This document shows, one piece after another, positions 16,018 to 24,788 of a stretch of DNA of 64,000 nt. Below the pieces are notes generated by a model. It saw nothing but the letters and a program-made list of their open reading frames with translations. It ran no database searches and was not told the origin of the DNA. Made by a program: the position numbers and the translations under genes. The stretch lies in assembly GCA_963782885.1 (NCBI GenBank), contig CAWALL010000012.1, forward strand, positions 33,176 through 97,175, written 5' to 3'. The DNA is from DATAOG01 sp963782885 (GTDB taxonomy: Bacteria > Pseudomonadota > Alphaproteobacteria > Geminicoccales > Geminicoccaceae). Within the stretch, counting starts at the first letter, position 1. Each line of letters opens with the position of its first letter.

Positions 16018-17004
16018 ATGCGCATCGTGATCACCGGCGGCGCCGGCTTCATCGGCAAGAAGCTCGCGCGCGCGCTGCTCGCCCGCGGCACGCTGATGGA
16101 TCGCCACGGCACGATTCAGACGATCCGGACGATCACGCTGTTCGACGTGGTCGAGGCGGACGGCCTGTCCGACGATCCGCGGCTCGAGACCACCGCCGGC
16201 GACATCACCGACCCGGCCGCGGTCAGCGAGCTGATCGGGGCGCGCACCGATGGCGTCTTCCACCTCGCCGCGATCGTCAGCGCCAACGCCGAGCAGGACT
16301 TCGACCTCGGCTACCGGGTCAACCTCGACGGCACACGCCACGTGCTCGAGGCCTGCCGGGCCCTGCCGGAGCCGATCCGCGTCGTGTTCGCGAGCTCGGT
16401 CGCGGTCTATGGCGGCGACATGCCGGCGGTGCTCGACGACGGCACGATCCTGACGCCCCAGACCTCCTATGGCGCGCAGAAGGCGGCCGGCGAGCTGCTG
16501 CTCAACGACTATGGCCGCAAGGGCTTCGTCGACAGCCGGGCGCTCCGCCTGCCGACCATCGTGGTCCGCCCCGGCCGGCCGAACAAGGCGGCCTCGACGT
16601 TCGCGAGCTCGATCATCCGCGAGCCGCTCGCCGGCGAGGAGGCGGTCTGTCCGGTCGAGCGCGATGCCGAGATGTACATCCTCTCGCCACGACGGGTGAT
16701 CCAGGCGCTGACCCACGCCTTCGAGCTGCCCGCCGCGGCCTTCGGCATGACCCGGATGCTGACGCTCCCCGGGATCACGGTCTCGATCGGCGAGATGGTC
16801 GATGCGCTGACCGAGATCGCGGGTGAGCAGGTGGCAGCCCGGATCAAGTGGCAGCCCGATCCGACGATCCAGAAGGTCGTCGCCGGCTGGCCGGCGAGGT
16901 TCGACGCCAGGCGCGGCCGGTCTATGGGTTTCGAGCCCGACGCCGACGTCGGCGAGATCATTCGCGCCCACATCGAGGACGAGCTCGGCGGCAACATCGC
17001 GTAG
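16018..17004 (+). CDS. denD: D-erythronate dehydrogenase (NAD-dependent epimerase/dehydratase family)
   Basis: 328 residues, an extended SDR. The NAD site is VITGGAGFIGKKLA at the start; FHLAAIVSANAEQDFDLGY near 80, the catalytic-type SYGAQKAAGELL near 150 (Tyr-x3-Lys) and LRLPTIVVRPGRPNKAAS near 175 fit DenD and related enzymes. DenD oxidises D-erythronate to 2-oxo-tetronate, which is isomerised before OtnK acts. The ATG at 16018 has GGGAGG 7 bases upstream; the frame is open upstream but unconserved. It is divergent from otnK-otnC with a ~107-bp shared promoter region. No hydroxypyruvate-isomerase-like OtnI gene is seen nearby. Confidence 0.85.
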   Translation: MRIVITGGAGFIGKKLARALLARGTLMDRHGTIQTIRTITLFDVVEADGLSDDPRLETTAGDITDPAAVSELIGARTDGVFHLAAIVSANAEQDFDLGYRVNLDGTRHVLEACRALPEPIRVVFASSVAVYGGDMPAVLDDGTILTPQTSYGAQKAAGELLLNDYGRKGFVDSRALRLPTIVVRPGRPNKAASTFASSIIREPLAGEEAVCPVERDAEMYILSPRRVIQALTHAFELPAAAFGMTRMLTLPGITVSIGEMVDALTEIAGEQVAARIKWQPDPTIQKVVAGWPARFDARRGRSMGFEPDADVGEIIRAHIEDELGGNIA

Positions 17005-17036
17005 CTGCGGCCGAGATTCCGAAGTAGAGTGCGCTC

Positions 17037-17588
17037 ATGACGGACGCAGCGACGAAACTGATGACCGTCGCGGAGTTCCTGGCGTGGGACGACGGCACCG
17101 ACACGCGCTACGAGCTGATCGACGGCCGGCCAATCGCGATGGCACCGACCGCGCCGGCTCATTCGGTGATCGTCGCCAATTTGAGCCACGCGCTCAGATC
17201 CAGGCTCGGCAAACCCTGCTACGTGGGCAATGAAGCGGGCGTCCAACGTCCTGATCGTGACGACACCTTCTACGAGGCCGATGTCGTCGTCAGCCGCACG
17301 CCGGTCGAGCCGGGTCGCGCGGCCATCCCCAATCCCGTGCTCGTGGTGGAGGTGCTGTCGCCTTCAACGATTGAGCACGACCGGGGGCGCAAGGCCTATG
17401 ACTACAGTCAGATCGAGTCGGTTCGAGAGATCGTTCTGGTATCGAGCGAGCAACGCCACGTCGTGGTTTGGCGGCGCCGCGGGCTGAAATGGGAAGTCGA
17501 GCACCTGATCGGCGACGCCGGGCTGGAGCTGGAAGCGGTGAGCGTCACGATTCCGTTTGCCGCAATCTATGCCGACAGCGGCGTGTAG
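17037..17588 (+). CDS. Uma2 family (DUF820) putative endonuclease
   Basis: 183 residues of the Uma2/DUF820 family, which has a PD-(D/E)XK nuclease-like fold. N-terminal MTVAEFLAWDDGTDTRYELIDG (split MTVAEFLAW and RYELIDG), the acidic EADVVVSRTP near 81 and VVEVLSPSTIEHDRGRKAYDY (VVEVLSPST and DRGRKAYDY) match. These genes are numerous in some genomes, and function is not established. It starts 32 bp after denD, so it could be co-transcribed without being related to threonate metabolism. Confidence 0.8.
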   Translation: MTDAATKLMTVAEFLAWDDGTDTRYELIDGRPIAMAPTAPAHSVIVANLSHALRSRLGKPCYVGNEAGVQRPDRDDTFYEADVVVSRTPVEPGRAAIPNPVLVVEVLSPSTIEHDRGRKAYDYSQIESVREIVLVSSEQRHVVVWRRRGLKWEVEHLIGDAGLELEAVSVTIPFAAIYADSGV

Positions 17589-17606
17589 CTCTGACGGGCG
17601 CTGGCG

Positions 17607-18002
17607 ATGCCTGATCTCATCACCAGATCGCTGAGTGCTGCTGCCGACGTGATCGCGCCGGACGGCTGCGAGGTGCGGCTTCTGGCGACCACGACCCGTG
17701 GCAGCATGGCCCATTTCACCCTCGGGCCCGGGCGGACCTCGCACGCCGTCGCCCATCGCACGGTCGAGGAGGTCTGGTATTTTCTGGCCGGAGAAGGCCG
17801 CATGTGGCGCCGGTTGGGCGAAGGCTCGGAGATCGTCAACGTCGCGCCCGGGACTTCGATCGCGATCCCGACCGGAACCTGGTTCCAGCTGCGCAACGAC
17901 GGCACCGAGCCGCTCGCCGCGGTCGCGGTCACGATGCCCCCGTGGCCGGGCGAGGACGAGGCCTATTTCGTCGACGGCGCCTGGGAGGCGAACCTCGGTT
18001 AG
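17607..18002 (+). CDS. Cupin-domain protein
   Basis: 131 residues forming one cupin beta-barrel. Motif 1 is reduced (TSHAVAHRTVEEVWYFLAGEG, with one or two His and the Glu of EEVWYFL), and motif 2 is PGTSIAIPTGTWFQLRNDG with no histidine at the usual position. Metal binding is therefore uncertain. It may be a small-molecule binder or isomerase-like enzyme. It lies 18 bp after the Uma2 gene and ends 34 bp from the convergent lipoprotein gene. Confidence 0.75.
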   Translation: MPDLITRSLSAAADVIAPDGCEVRLLATTTRGSMAHFTLGPGRTSHAVAHRTVEEVWYFLAGEGRMWRRLGEGSEIVNVAPGTSIAIPTGTWFQLRNDGTEPLAAVAVTMPPWPGEDEAYFVDGAWEANLG

Positions 18003-18036
18003 GCGCGCCGCCCCGCGCCAGAGCGCGCCAGTGAGG

Positions 18037-18798
18037 CTACTTGGCGGCTTTGGGAGTCGCGGCGGCGCTGCGAAACGCCATGCCGCTGCCGTCGGACAAA
18101 GACAGCTCCAGCCGGCCCGGCGTGACCGCAAAGGCCGCGGCTTTGGCGAGCCGCAACAGATATTCCTGCTCCAGGTCCATGACGATCGGCGGGGCGCAGG
18201 CTTTCCGGGTGGAACTGGGCGCGGCCACCTGGAGCTGATCGCCGGTGACCGTGAGCGAGGCGGAGTAGTCGTTGCAGCCAGCGAAACCGGACAGGCGGCC
18301 GGCGGCGGGATCGAACCGGGCGGTGATCCCGCTTGCCGTCCACTGGGCCGCGGTGTGATCGCTGGGGCTGACGCTCACGAGCGACCAGGGGCCTTGGTCG
18401 AGGCGCCTGGTCAGCGTCCGCTCGGACGCGCCGGCGGCTTGCTTGCTCAGGACGCGGATCAGCGTCGGTCTCGCCGTGTCGGCCAATTCGGCCTCGCTCA
18501 CGTTGGAGGGCTGCTCGACCAGCAGCTCGTAGGAATACCCCGGTTCGTAGGTGAAGCCCGCGATCTCCGCAGGGTGCGTGATCCAGATGTCACCCGAAGC
18601 ATCCGTGACCCTGATGCAGGCGCTGGGCGTCCCGTCGGCGCAGTCGACCGGGTCGGGCGCGACCGTCATCCGCCGCTGCGACGGCTCGTATTGGGCACAG
18701 CCCGCCAGGATCGATCCGATCGCGAGCGCGCTCGCACCGAGGCGGGTCCCGACCCAGATCCGACCCGCAGGCTTGGAACTCTGCGCCACCCGGTTCAT
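18037..18798 (-). CDS. Lipoprotein with DUF4377-like and META domains
   Basis: 253 residues. A signal peptide ends in the lipobox SILAGC (Cys ~34), so it is probably a lipid-anchored envelope protein. The middle (PSACIRVTDASGDIWITHPA, then EPGYSYELLVEQ) resembles DUF4377. The C-terminal ~105 residues are a META/HslJ domain (GPWSLVSV near 137, then GRLSGFAGCNDYSASLTV and LEQEYLLRLAKAAAFAV). HslJ-type domains are linked to heat or drug resistance in other bacteria. Its ATG overlaps the ltnD stop by 4 bp, so it is translated after ltnD, an unexpected partner for a sugar-acid enzyme. Confidence 0.78.
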   Translation of the reverse strand: MNRVAQSSKPAGRIWVGTRLGASALAIGSILAGCAQYEPSQRRMTVAPDPVDCADGTPSACIRVTDASGDIWITHPAEIAGFTYEPGYSYELLVEQPSNVSEAELADTARPTLIRVLSKQAAGASERTLTRRLDQGPWSLVSVSPSDHTAAQWTASGITARFDPAAGRLSGFAGCNDYSASLTVTGDQLQVAAPSSTRKACAPPIVMDLEQEYLLRLAKAAAFAVTPGRLELSLSDGSGMAFRSAAATPKAAK

Positions 18799-19715
18799 TC
18801 CGCCTTGTCCCCGCCCGTGCCGGCCACCTTGGCCCCGGTGAAGCTCTCGTACACCTTGACGAAGCCGGCGTCGTCGATCGGTCCCAGGCCCTGGGCCGCC
18901 GCCATCATCACGACCTGGTAGGCGGCCGCCGCCATCGGCAGCGGCATCTTCAGCGTCTTGCCGGTGTCGAGCACGAGGCCCAGGTCCTTGACCCAGATGT
19001 CGACCGCACTGGTCGGGCTGTAGTCGTCGGCCAGCATGTGCGGCACCCGGTTCTCGAACATCCAGCTGCCGCCCGCAGCGCCGCGGATCACCTCGTAGAG
19101 CACCTTGGGATCGGCGCCCTGCGCCACTCCGAACGCCATGCCCTCGGCGGCGGTCACCAGGTTGACCCCGGCCAGCAGCTGGTTGACCGCTTTGACCGTC
19201 GAGCCGATCCCGGGCTGGTCGCCGAGCCGGTAGACCTTTTTCGAACAGGCTTCGAGCGCCGGCCCGGCAGCCGCGAGCGCCTGCTCCGAGCCCGAGGCCA
19301 TGATCGTCAGCTGGCCGGCAGCGGCCCCGGTCGCGCCGCCGCTGACCGGCGCGTCGAGCAGATGCAGGCCGCGCGCCGCCACCCGCTCGCCGAGGCCGCG
19401 CACGTAGCCGGCCGGCACCGTCGCCGAGAGCACGATCGTGGCGCCCGCGGGCAGCGCTTCCAGAGCTCCGTCGGCACCGAACAGCGCGGCCTCGACCTGG
19501 GCGTCGTTGACCACCATCAGGATCAGCACCGCCGCGCCCTCGGCGGCCGCGCGCGGGCTCGCAGCCGCCTGGCCGCCGCGCGCGACCAGCTCGTCGAGTG
19601 CCGCCTGCCTGAGGTCGAAGCCCGTGACCTCGAAGCCGGCGCGCAACAGGTTCGCGGCCATGCCGGCCCCCATCGCGCCGAGCCCGATGAAGCCGATGCG
19701 CGCGGTCTGCGGCAT
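18795..19715 (-). CDS. ltnD: L-threonate dehydrogenase (HIBADH family)
   Basis: 306 residues of the beta-hydroxyacid dehydrogenase family: NAD site IGFIGLGAMGAGMAANLL, substrate motif DAPVSGGATGAAAGQLTIM near 118, and catalytic-lysine region GIGSTVKAVNQLLAGVNLV near 168 (Lys of TVKAVNQ). LtnD oxidises L-threonate to 2-oxo-tetronate, the substrate pool for OtnI/OtnK/OtnC. Presence of otnK, otnC and denD within 5 kb supports LtnD over generic 3-hydroxyisobutyrate or tartronate-semialdehyde reductases. GGGAGAGG precedes the ATG. Cytoplasmic. Confidence 0.8.
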   Translation of the reverse strand: MPQTARIGFIGLGAMGAGMAANLLRAGFEVTGFDLRQAALDELVARGGQAAASPRAAAEGAAVLILMVVNDAQVEAALFGADGALEALPAGATIVLSATVPAGYVRGLGERVAARGLHLLDAPVSGGATGAAAGQLTIMASGSEQALAAAGPALEACSKKVYRLGDQPGIGSTVKAVNQLLAGVNLVTAAEGMAFGVAQGADPKVLYEVIRGAAGGSWMFENRVPHMLADDYSPTSAVDIWVKDLGLVLDTGKTLKMPLPMAAAAYQVVMMAAAQGLGPIDDAGFVKVYESFTGAKVAGTGGDKAE

Positions 19716-19886
19716 GATCCCTCTCCCCTCACCAGTCAGGAACGAGCATCGAAGCTAGCCAAGTCGCCGCCCGGCCACAACCGGAGGGGTTCGATTGGGG
19801 TTCGATTCGCGCCGGGTTCGCGATCCCCGGGCAGCCGTGCTACACTTGGGGGTGAACCGGCTCGCACGTGGCGCAGGGAGGCGATC

Positions 19887-21170
19887 ATGCGGCTCGGAAC
19901 CTGCTCGGCGGCGCTCGGCGCGCTGCTCCTCGGCATCGTCCTGGTCGGTCCTGCAACCGTCACGGCGGCCGAGGTCACGCTCTCCTGCGGCACCCAGGAC
20001 ATGGAGATCCGCCTCTGCCGGGAAGGGGCTGAAGCCTGGGCCCAGCAGAGCGGCAACAGCGTCAGGGTTATGCCCGCGCCGGCGCGCAGCAACGAGCGCT
20101 ATTTCGCCTATCTCGACCTGCTCGGCCGCCACGACCCGGCCGTGGACGTGCTGCAGATCGACGTGATCTGGCCGTCCGCGCTCGCGGGCGAGCTGGTCGA
20201 TCTCGGCCCGCAGATTGCGCCCGAGGTGCTGCAACAGCACTTGCCAGCGATCGTCGCCAACAACACGGTCGATGGCCGCCTGGTCGCCATGCCCTGGTTC
20301 ACGGACGCCGGCATGCTCTACTACCGCAAGGATCTCTTGGACCAATATGGCGCGCCGGTGCCGCAGACCTGGGGCGAGCTCGCCGACACCGCGCTCAGGA
20401 TCCAGACCGCCGAGCGCGCCGCCGGCAAACCGGACCTCTTCGGCCTCGTCTTCGAGGGCCAGGCCTATGAGGGTCTGACCTGCAACGCACTGGAATGGAT
20501 CAACGCCTATGGCGGCGGCACGATCGTCGACCGCGAGGGCCAGATCACCGTCGACAACCCGGCCGCGGCGCTGGCGCTCGGCGAGGCCGCCGCCTGGGTC
20601 GGGACGATCGCGCCGGCCCGGGTCACCCAGTTCATCGAGGAGGACGCGCGGATCACCTTCGAGCGCGGCAACGCGGTCTTCATGCGCAACTGGCCCTACG
20701 CCTGGTCGCTGCTGCAGGCGGACGACAGCCCGCTCAAGGGCAAGGTCGGCGTGGCACCACTGCCCAAGGGCGGCGCCGACGGCCGGCACAGCGCGACGCT
20801 CGGCGGCTGGCAGCTCGCGGTCTCCAAATACTCCAAGAATCAGGCCGCGGCGATCGACCTCGTGCGCTATCTGACCAGCCGGGCCGAGCAGAAGCGGCGC
20901 GCGATCGAGGGCTCGTTCGCGCCGACCATCGCGAGCCTCTATCAGGATCCGGAGGTCCTGGCGGCCAATCCGTTCTTCGCCGAACTCGCCAAGGTCCTCG
21001 AGGACGCGGTCGCACGACCGTCGGCGGCGACCGGCGCGCAATATGCGAAGGTCTCGACCCTGTTCTGGGAGGCGGCGCACGCGACCCTGAACGGCTACGG
21101 CACGGCGCGCGACAATCTCGCCCGCCTGGAGGACCGCCTGCGGCTGCTGCGGTCGCGCGCCGGCTGGTAA
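19887..21170 (+). CDS. ABC sugar transporter substrate-binding protein (orphan)
   Basis: 427 residues, family 1 extracellular solute-binding protein. Signal peptide with hydrophobic core LGALLLGIVLVGPATVTAA, then mature domain. MPWFTDAGMLYYRKDLL near 136, GLTCNALEWINAYGGG near 200 and AVFMRNWPYAWSLLQ near 260 are typical of trehalose/sucrose/alpha-glucoside binding proteins (ThuE/AglE-like). The start ATG has GGGAGGCG 6 bases before it; the frame open far upstream is an antisense shadow of ltnD. No permease or ATPase adjoins, so partners lie elsewhere. It might bring in threonate-related sugars, but that is only suggested by position. Confidence 0.85.
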   Translation: MRLGTCSAALGALLLGIVLVGPATVTAAEVTLSCGTQDMEIRLCREGAEAWAQQSGNSVRVMPAPARSNERYFAYLDLLGRHDPAVDVLQIDVIWPSALAGELVDLGPQIAPEVLQQHLPAIVANNTVDGRLVAMPWFTDAGMLYYRKDLLDQYGAPVPQTWGELADTALRIQTAERAAGKPDLFGLVFEGQAYEGLTCNALEWINAYGGGTIVDREGQITVDNPAAALALGEAAAWVGTIAPARVTQFIEEDARITFERGNAVFMRNWPYAWSLLQADDSPLKGKVGVAPLPKGGADGRHSATLGGWQLAVSKYSKNQAAAIDLVRYLTSRAEQKRRAIEGSFAPTIASLYQDPEVLAANPFFAELAKVLEDAVARPSAATGAQYAKVSTLFWEAAHATLNGYGTARDNLARLEDRLRLLRSRAGW

Positions 21171-21258
21171 TCCCGAAGGCAGCGAGGGTAGCGGCCGCGC
21201 CGTAGGCAGGTCGCGGCTTTATTGCTACACTCGCGCTTGCGCCGAGGGACAGCAGCGT

Positions 21259-23019
21259 ATGGAAGTCAAGGCCATCGAGCGCCGGCTCGCCGTGATCTTC
21301 GCCGCCGACATGGTCGGCTACAGCCGGCTGATGGAGACGGACGAGGCGGGCACGCTCGCGCGCCTGCGGGCGCACCGGCTCGAGCTGATCGATCCGGCGA
21401 TCGCCAAGAACAAGGGCCGGATCATCAAGACCACCGGCGATGGCATGCTGGTCGAGTTCGCCAGCGTCATCGAGGCCGTCCAGTGCGCCGCCGAGATCCA
21501 GCGCCGGATGGCCAAGCGCAACGCCGACGTGCCGCCGGCCCGCTGGATCCAGTTCCGGATCGGCATCAACCTCGGCGACGTGATCATCGAGGACGACGAC
21601 ATCTTCGGCGACGGCGTCAACATCGCTGCCCGGCTCGAGGGCCTGGCGGATGCCGGCGGTATTCACGTCTCGCAGGCGATCCGCGATCAGATCGGCGACC
21701 GGCTCGACGTCGCCTTCGAAGACCTCGGCGAGCAGACGGTCAAGAATCTCGCCCGGCCGATCCGGGTCTACCGGGTGCTGCTTGGCGAGGCCGCAAGCCC
21801 GGCGCCGGCACCGCGGTCGCAGGCGGTGGCCGCTGGTGCTGCCACCGACAAGCCGGCGATCGCGGTCCTGCCGTTCGTCAACATGAGCGGCGACCCGGAG
21901 CAGGAGTTCTTCGCCGACGGCTTGACCGAGGACATCATCACGGCACTCTCGCGCTTTCGCGATCTTTTGGTGATCTCGCGCAACTCGGCCTTCGTGCACA
22001 AGGGCAAGGCGGTCCGGATTCAGGATGTCGCCCGCGAGTTCGGCGTCCAGTACGTGGTCGAGGGCAGCGTCCGCAAGGCCCGCAACCGGGTCCGGGTCAC
22101 CGTCCAGCTGATCGATGCCGAGACCGACCGGCACGTCTGGGCCGATCGTTACGATCGCGAGCTCGAGGACATCTTCGCGATCCAGGACGAGGTGACCGCG
22201 GCGATCGTCGCAACCTTGCCCGGGCGGGTCGAGCAGGCGACTCACGATCGGGTGGAACGCAAGCCGACCGACAGCATGGCGGCCTACGAACTCGTGCTCG
22301 CCGGCAAGGTCCTGCACCACCGCTCGGCGCCCGAGGCCAACGCCGAGGCGCTCCGGCTGCTCGAGCGGGCGCTCGCGCTCGATCCGAAATACGCGCACGC
22401 CCACGCCTGGAAGGCCTGCGTCCTGGGGCAGACCTGGGTGAACGGCTGGTGTGAGGACCGGGAGGCGACCTGGGAGCGCATCGTCGCCGAGCTGCAAGCA
22501 GCACTCGCGCTCGACGACAACGACAGTGACGTCCACCGCATCCTGGCCGCGGTCAGCCTCGCCTCCGACGACCACGACCGGGCGCTCTACCATCAGGAGC
22601 GCGGCCTCGCCCTCAATCCCAACAACGACCTGATCGTGGTCCAGCAGGGCGAGCTCCTGACCTGGCTCGGCCGGCCGGAGGAAGGGATCGAGTGGATTCG
22701 CAAAGCGATGCGCCTCAACCCGTACCACCCGGAGCGCTTCTGGAACCACCTCGGCCGCGCCTACTTCGTGGCCCGCCGCTACCCCGAGGCGGTCGAGGCG
22801 TTCCTGCGGATCACGCGCCCGGACGCGACCCACCACGCCTTTCTCGCGGCCGCCCACGCGCAGCTGGACAATGCCGCGGCGGCGGCGAGCCACGCCGATG
22901 AGGTTCGGGCGCGCGACCCTGCCTTCACCGTCGAAAGTTACCTCGCGACGCTGCACTACCAGCAGCCCGGTGACCGCGAGCACCACCGCGCGGCCCTGCT
23001 CAAGGCCGGCCTCACCTAG
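21259..23019 (+). CDS. Class III adenylate/guanylate cyclase-domain protein with TolB-like and TPR regions
   Basis: 586 residues. Residues ~8-175 form a class III cyclase domain: FAADMVGYSRLM and TTGDGMLVEF supply the two metal aspartates, and GDGVNIAARLEGLA the late Asn/Arg. Residues ~200-330 are a FlgO/TolB-like domain (AIAVLPFVNMSGDPEQEFFA; VEGSVRKARNRVRVTVQLID). The rest is a TPR array (ALALDPKYAHAHAWKA, LNPNNDLIVVQQGELL and so on). This layout is common in rhizobia-like genomes; actual cyclase activity is often unproven. A close, damaged paralogue lies at 62116-63973. No membrane segment is evident, so it is probably cytoplasmic. Confidence 0.85.
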   Translation: MEVKAIERRLAVIFAADMVGYSRLMETDEAGTLARLRAHRLELIDPAIAKNKGRIIKTTGDGMLVEFASVIEAVQCAAEIQRRMAKRNADVPPARWIQFRIGINLGDVIIEDDDIFGDGVNIAARLEGLADAGGIHVSQAIRDQIGDRLDVAFEDLGEQTVKNLARPIRVYRVLLGEAASPAPAPRSQAVAAGAATDKPAIAVLPFVNMSGDPEQEFFADGLTEDIITALSRFRDLLVISRNSAFVHKGKAVRIQDVAREFGVQYVVEGSVRKARNRVRVTVQLIDAETDRHVWADRYDRELEDIFAIQDEVTAAIVATLPGRVEQATHDRVERKPTDSMAAYELVLAGKVLHHRSAPEANAEALRLLERALALDPKYAHAHAWKACVLGQTWVNGWCEDREATWERIVAELQAALALDDNDSDVHRILAAVSLASDDHDRALYHQERGLALNPNNDLIVVQQGELLTWLGRPEEGIEWIRKAMRLNPYHPERFWNHLGRAYFVARRYPEAVEAFLRITRPDATHHAFLAAAHAQLDNAAAAASHADEVRARDPAFTVESYLATLHYQQPGDREHHRAALLKAGLT

Positions 23020-23122
23020 CACCGCTCCGCGGCGATCGAGCCAGGCGGCGCGCTAGATCGCGCGCTTGGCGGCGCGATGCAGGTGTATATACCAATTTTG
23101 GGCCATCCATACGGAGGACCTC

Positions 23123-23383
23123 GTGGCCTTGAGCATCCGCGATCCCGAGACCGATCGGCTCGCTCGGGAGTTGGCCAAGCTGACCGGCGTCACGATGACC
23201 GAGGCCATTCGAACCGCACTCCGGGAGCGGCTGGCAGGCGAGCGGTCGAAGCGGCAGAGCGATAGGGACCGGCTCGCCGCGGAGCTGATGGCGATCGGCC
23301 GGCGCTGCGCCGCGCTGCCGGTCCAGGACGACCGCCCGGACGACGCGATCCTGGGCTACGATGAATTCGGTCTGCCTTCCTGA
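23123..23383 (+). CDS. vapB: VapB-type antitoxin
   Basis: 86 residues. The N-terminus (LSIRDPETDRLARELAKLTG then VTMTEAIRTALRERL) is the Rv0623-like/PSK antitoxin ribbon-helix-helix fold that binds the promoter and the toxin. The C-terminal tail DAILGYDEFGLPS is the usual toxin-neutralising end (YDExGLP). The start is GTG 23123, with GGAGGA 4-8 bases upstream; the frame continues upstream without conservation. Its stop overlaps the toxin ATG by one base (TGATG), giving tight coupling. A TATA-like TGTATATACC just upstream (about 23083) may be the promoter. Confidence 0.88.
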   Translation: MALSIRDPETDRLARELAKLTGVTMTEAIRTALRERLAGERSKRQSDRDRLAAELMAIGRRCAALPVQDDRPDDAILGYDEFGLPS

Positions 23384-23778
23384 TGGTCGTCGACAGCTCG
23401 GCCGTGCAGGCGATCCTGAAGCAGGAGCCGGCGGATCAACGGTGCACCGCGGCGATCGCGAGCGACCCCGTGCGGCTGATGTCGGCGGCGAGCTTGGTCG
23501 AGGCGGGTATGGTGATGCAGGCGCGTTTCGGTGACGCCGGCGCTCGCGCGCTCGATGCACTGCTTCGGCGAGCGCGGCTTGAAATCCTGCCATTTGACGC
23601 CGAGCAGGCGGCGCTCGCGCGCGAGGCTGTCCGGCAATTTGGCAAGGAACGGCATCCCGCCGTCCTCAACCTTGGCGACTGCTTCGCCTACGCGCTCGCC
23701 AAGCATCAGGACCAGGCATTGCTGTTCATCGGCGACGACTTCGCCCGGACCGATCTCGCGCCCGCAGTGCCGGGCTGA
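23383..23778 (+). CDS. vapC: VapC-type PIN-domain toxin
   Basis: 131 residues of the PIN family. The acidic residues of the ribonuclease site are visible: Asp of VVDSSAV, Glu of SLVEAGMV near 40, Asp of NLGDCFAYALA near 99 and Asp of FIGDDFARTDL near 118. VapC toxins cleave tRNA or rRNA and are blocked by VapB. Length is normal (about 130). Coupled to the antitoxin by a one-base overlap. Appears intact, unlike the TacT toxin at 59.5 kb. Confidence 0.9.
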   Translation: MVVDSSAVQAILKQEPADQRCTAAIASDPVRLMSAASLVEAGMVMQARFGDAGARALDALLRRARLEILPFDAEQAALAREAVRQFGKERHPAVLNLGDCFAYALAKHQDQALLFIGDDFARTDLAPAVPG

Positions 23779-24189
23779 GCCGGAGGCTGGTGCCTCCCGA
23801 TCGGCTGCTGCGATCCGCCCGGTGGTAGGCGCTTGCGCCGGCTGCCCGGGCGCGCTACAAGCGCGCCATGATCCGGCTCGTCTCCAGCGGTCGAACTGCG
23901 CCCAGCCGACGACGACGGCTCGGCTGAGCGCACCCCGGCGGCACGTCCGCCCGCCCCGACCTTCGCCCGAGTTCCGCTCGGGCCACCCAGGAGACCAGCC
24001 GTGCTTCCCTCAGATCGGGTTTGTCCTGCGCATGCTCTGGTAGCCTCGCGCTCGACGGCAGCGCCGGCGCTTGCAGATCTCGCACCACCTTCCCCGCACC
24101 CCGACCAGACGAGGATGCCATGCCGAGCTGGGCACGAAATCGACCTTCCATCCCATGCCAGGTTCCCGATCCGGGCTCGGGAGGCGGCC
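23779..24189. other. Intergenic, no gene seen
   Basis: 411 bp between vapC and the acetyltransferase gene. Frames crossing it have no recognisable domain and a low-complexity Arg/Ser/Gly composition typical of shadows in GC-rich DNA. No repeat or RNA structure stood out. Confidence 0.5.
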
Positions 24190-24717
24190 ATGTCCCGGAC
24201 GAGGCGGCTTAGCGGCGCAGACGCCGAGGCGTTTCAGGCGCTCCGGCTCGAGGCGCTCGAGCACCATCCCGCGGCCTTCGCCGCCGCGCCCGAGGAGGAG
24301 GCCGGCCGCAGCCTCGAGGAGGTGGCGCTGCGCGTGGACCAGGGAGCCGTGTTCGGCGCCTTCGTCGACGGCCGGCTCGCCGGCAGCGCCGGCTTCGTCC
24401 AGCCCGATCGGGCCAAGAAGCGCCACAAGGGCGTGCTCTGGGGCGTCTACGTGCAGGCGGCCGTGCGCGGCCAGGGCCTCGGGCGCGCGGTGGTCGAGCA
24501 GGTCATCGCTCATGCCCGGGAGCGGGTCGAGCAGCTGCACGCGACCGTCTCGACCACCAATCTGGCCGCCCGCCAGCTCTACCGCCAGCTCGGCTTTCAG
24601 ATCTACGGCCTCGAGCCGCGCGGCCTCAAGGTCGGCGACCAGTACTTCGACCAGGAGCTGCTGGTGCTCCTTTTCCATGGCCTGAGCGGATCGGACGGGC
24701 CGTTGCCGCGCCGGTAG
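24190..24717 (+). CDS. GNAT family N-acetyltransferase
   Basis: 175 residues. It begins with RRLSGADAEAFQALRLEALE and has FGAFVDGRLAGSAGF in the beta4 region, the acetyl-CoA motif VQAAVRGQGLGRAVVEQVI near 93 (R/Q-x-x-G-x-G/A pattern) and NLAARQLYRQLGFQIYG near 127. These are the standard GNAT elements. Substrate cannot be predicted. The ATG at 24190 is preceded by GGAGGC-like bases; the frame continues upstream without conserved sequence. It ends 71 bp before pepN. Confidence 0.85.
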   Translation: MSRTRRLSGADAEAFQALRLEALEHHPAAFAAAPEEEAGRSLEEVALRVDQGAVFGAFVDGRLAGSAGFVQPDRAKKRHKGVLWGVYVQAAVRGQGLGRAVVEQVIAHARERVEQLHATVSTTNLAARQLYRQLGFQIYGLEPRGLKVGDQYFDQELLVLLFHGLSGSDGPLPRR

Positions 24718-24788
24718 TCGCCGGGGCTTGTCTGGCCGGATCGATGCCGGCAGAGTGCCGCGCGTTCGTTCCGAACGGGGATTGCCCG

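Noticed and set aside
20734..23022. 762-residue minus-strand ORF
   Set aside because: Antisense shadow of the binding protein and cyclase/TolB/TPR genes.
23706..24191. 161-residue minus-strand ORF in the vapC-GNAT gap
   Set aside because: Low-complexity, partly antisense to vapC and without a recognisable domain or good start.
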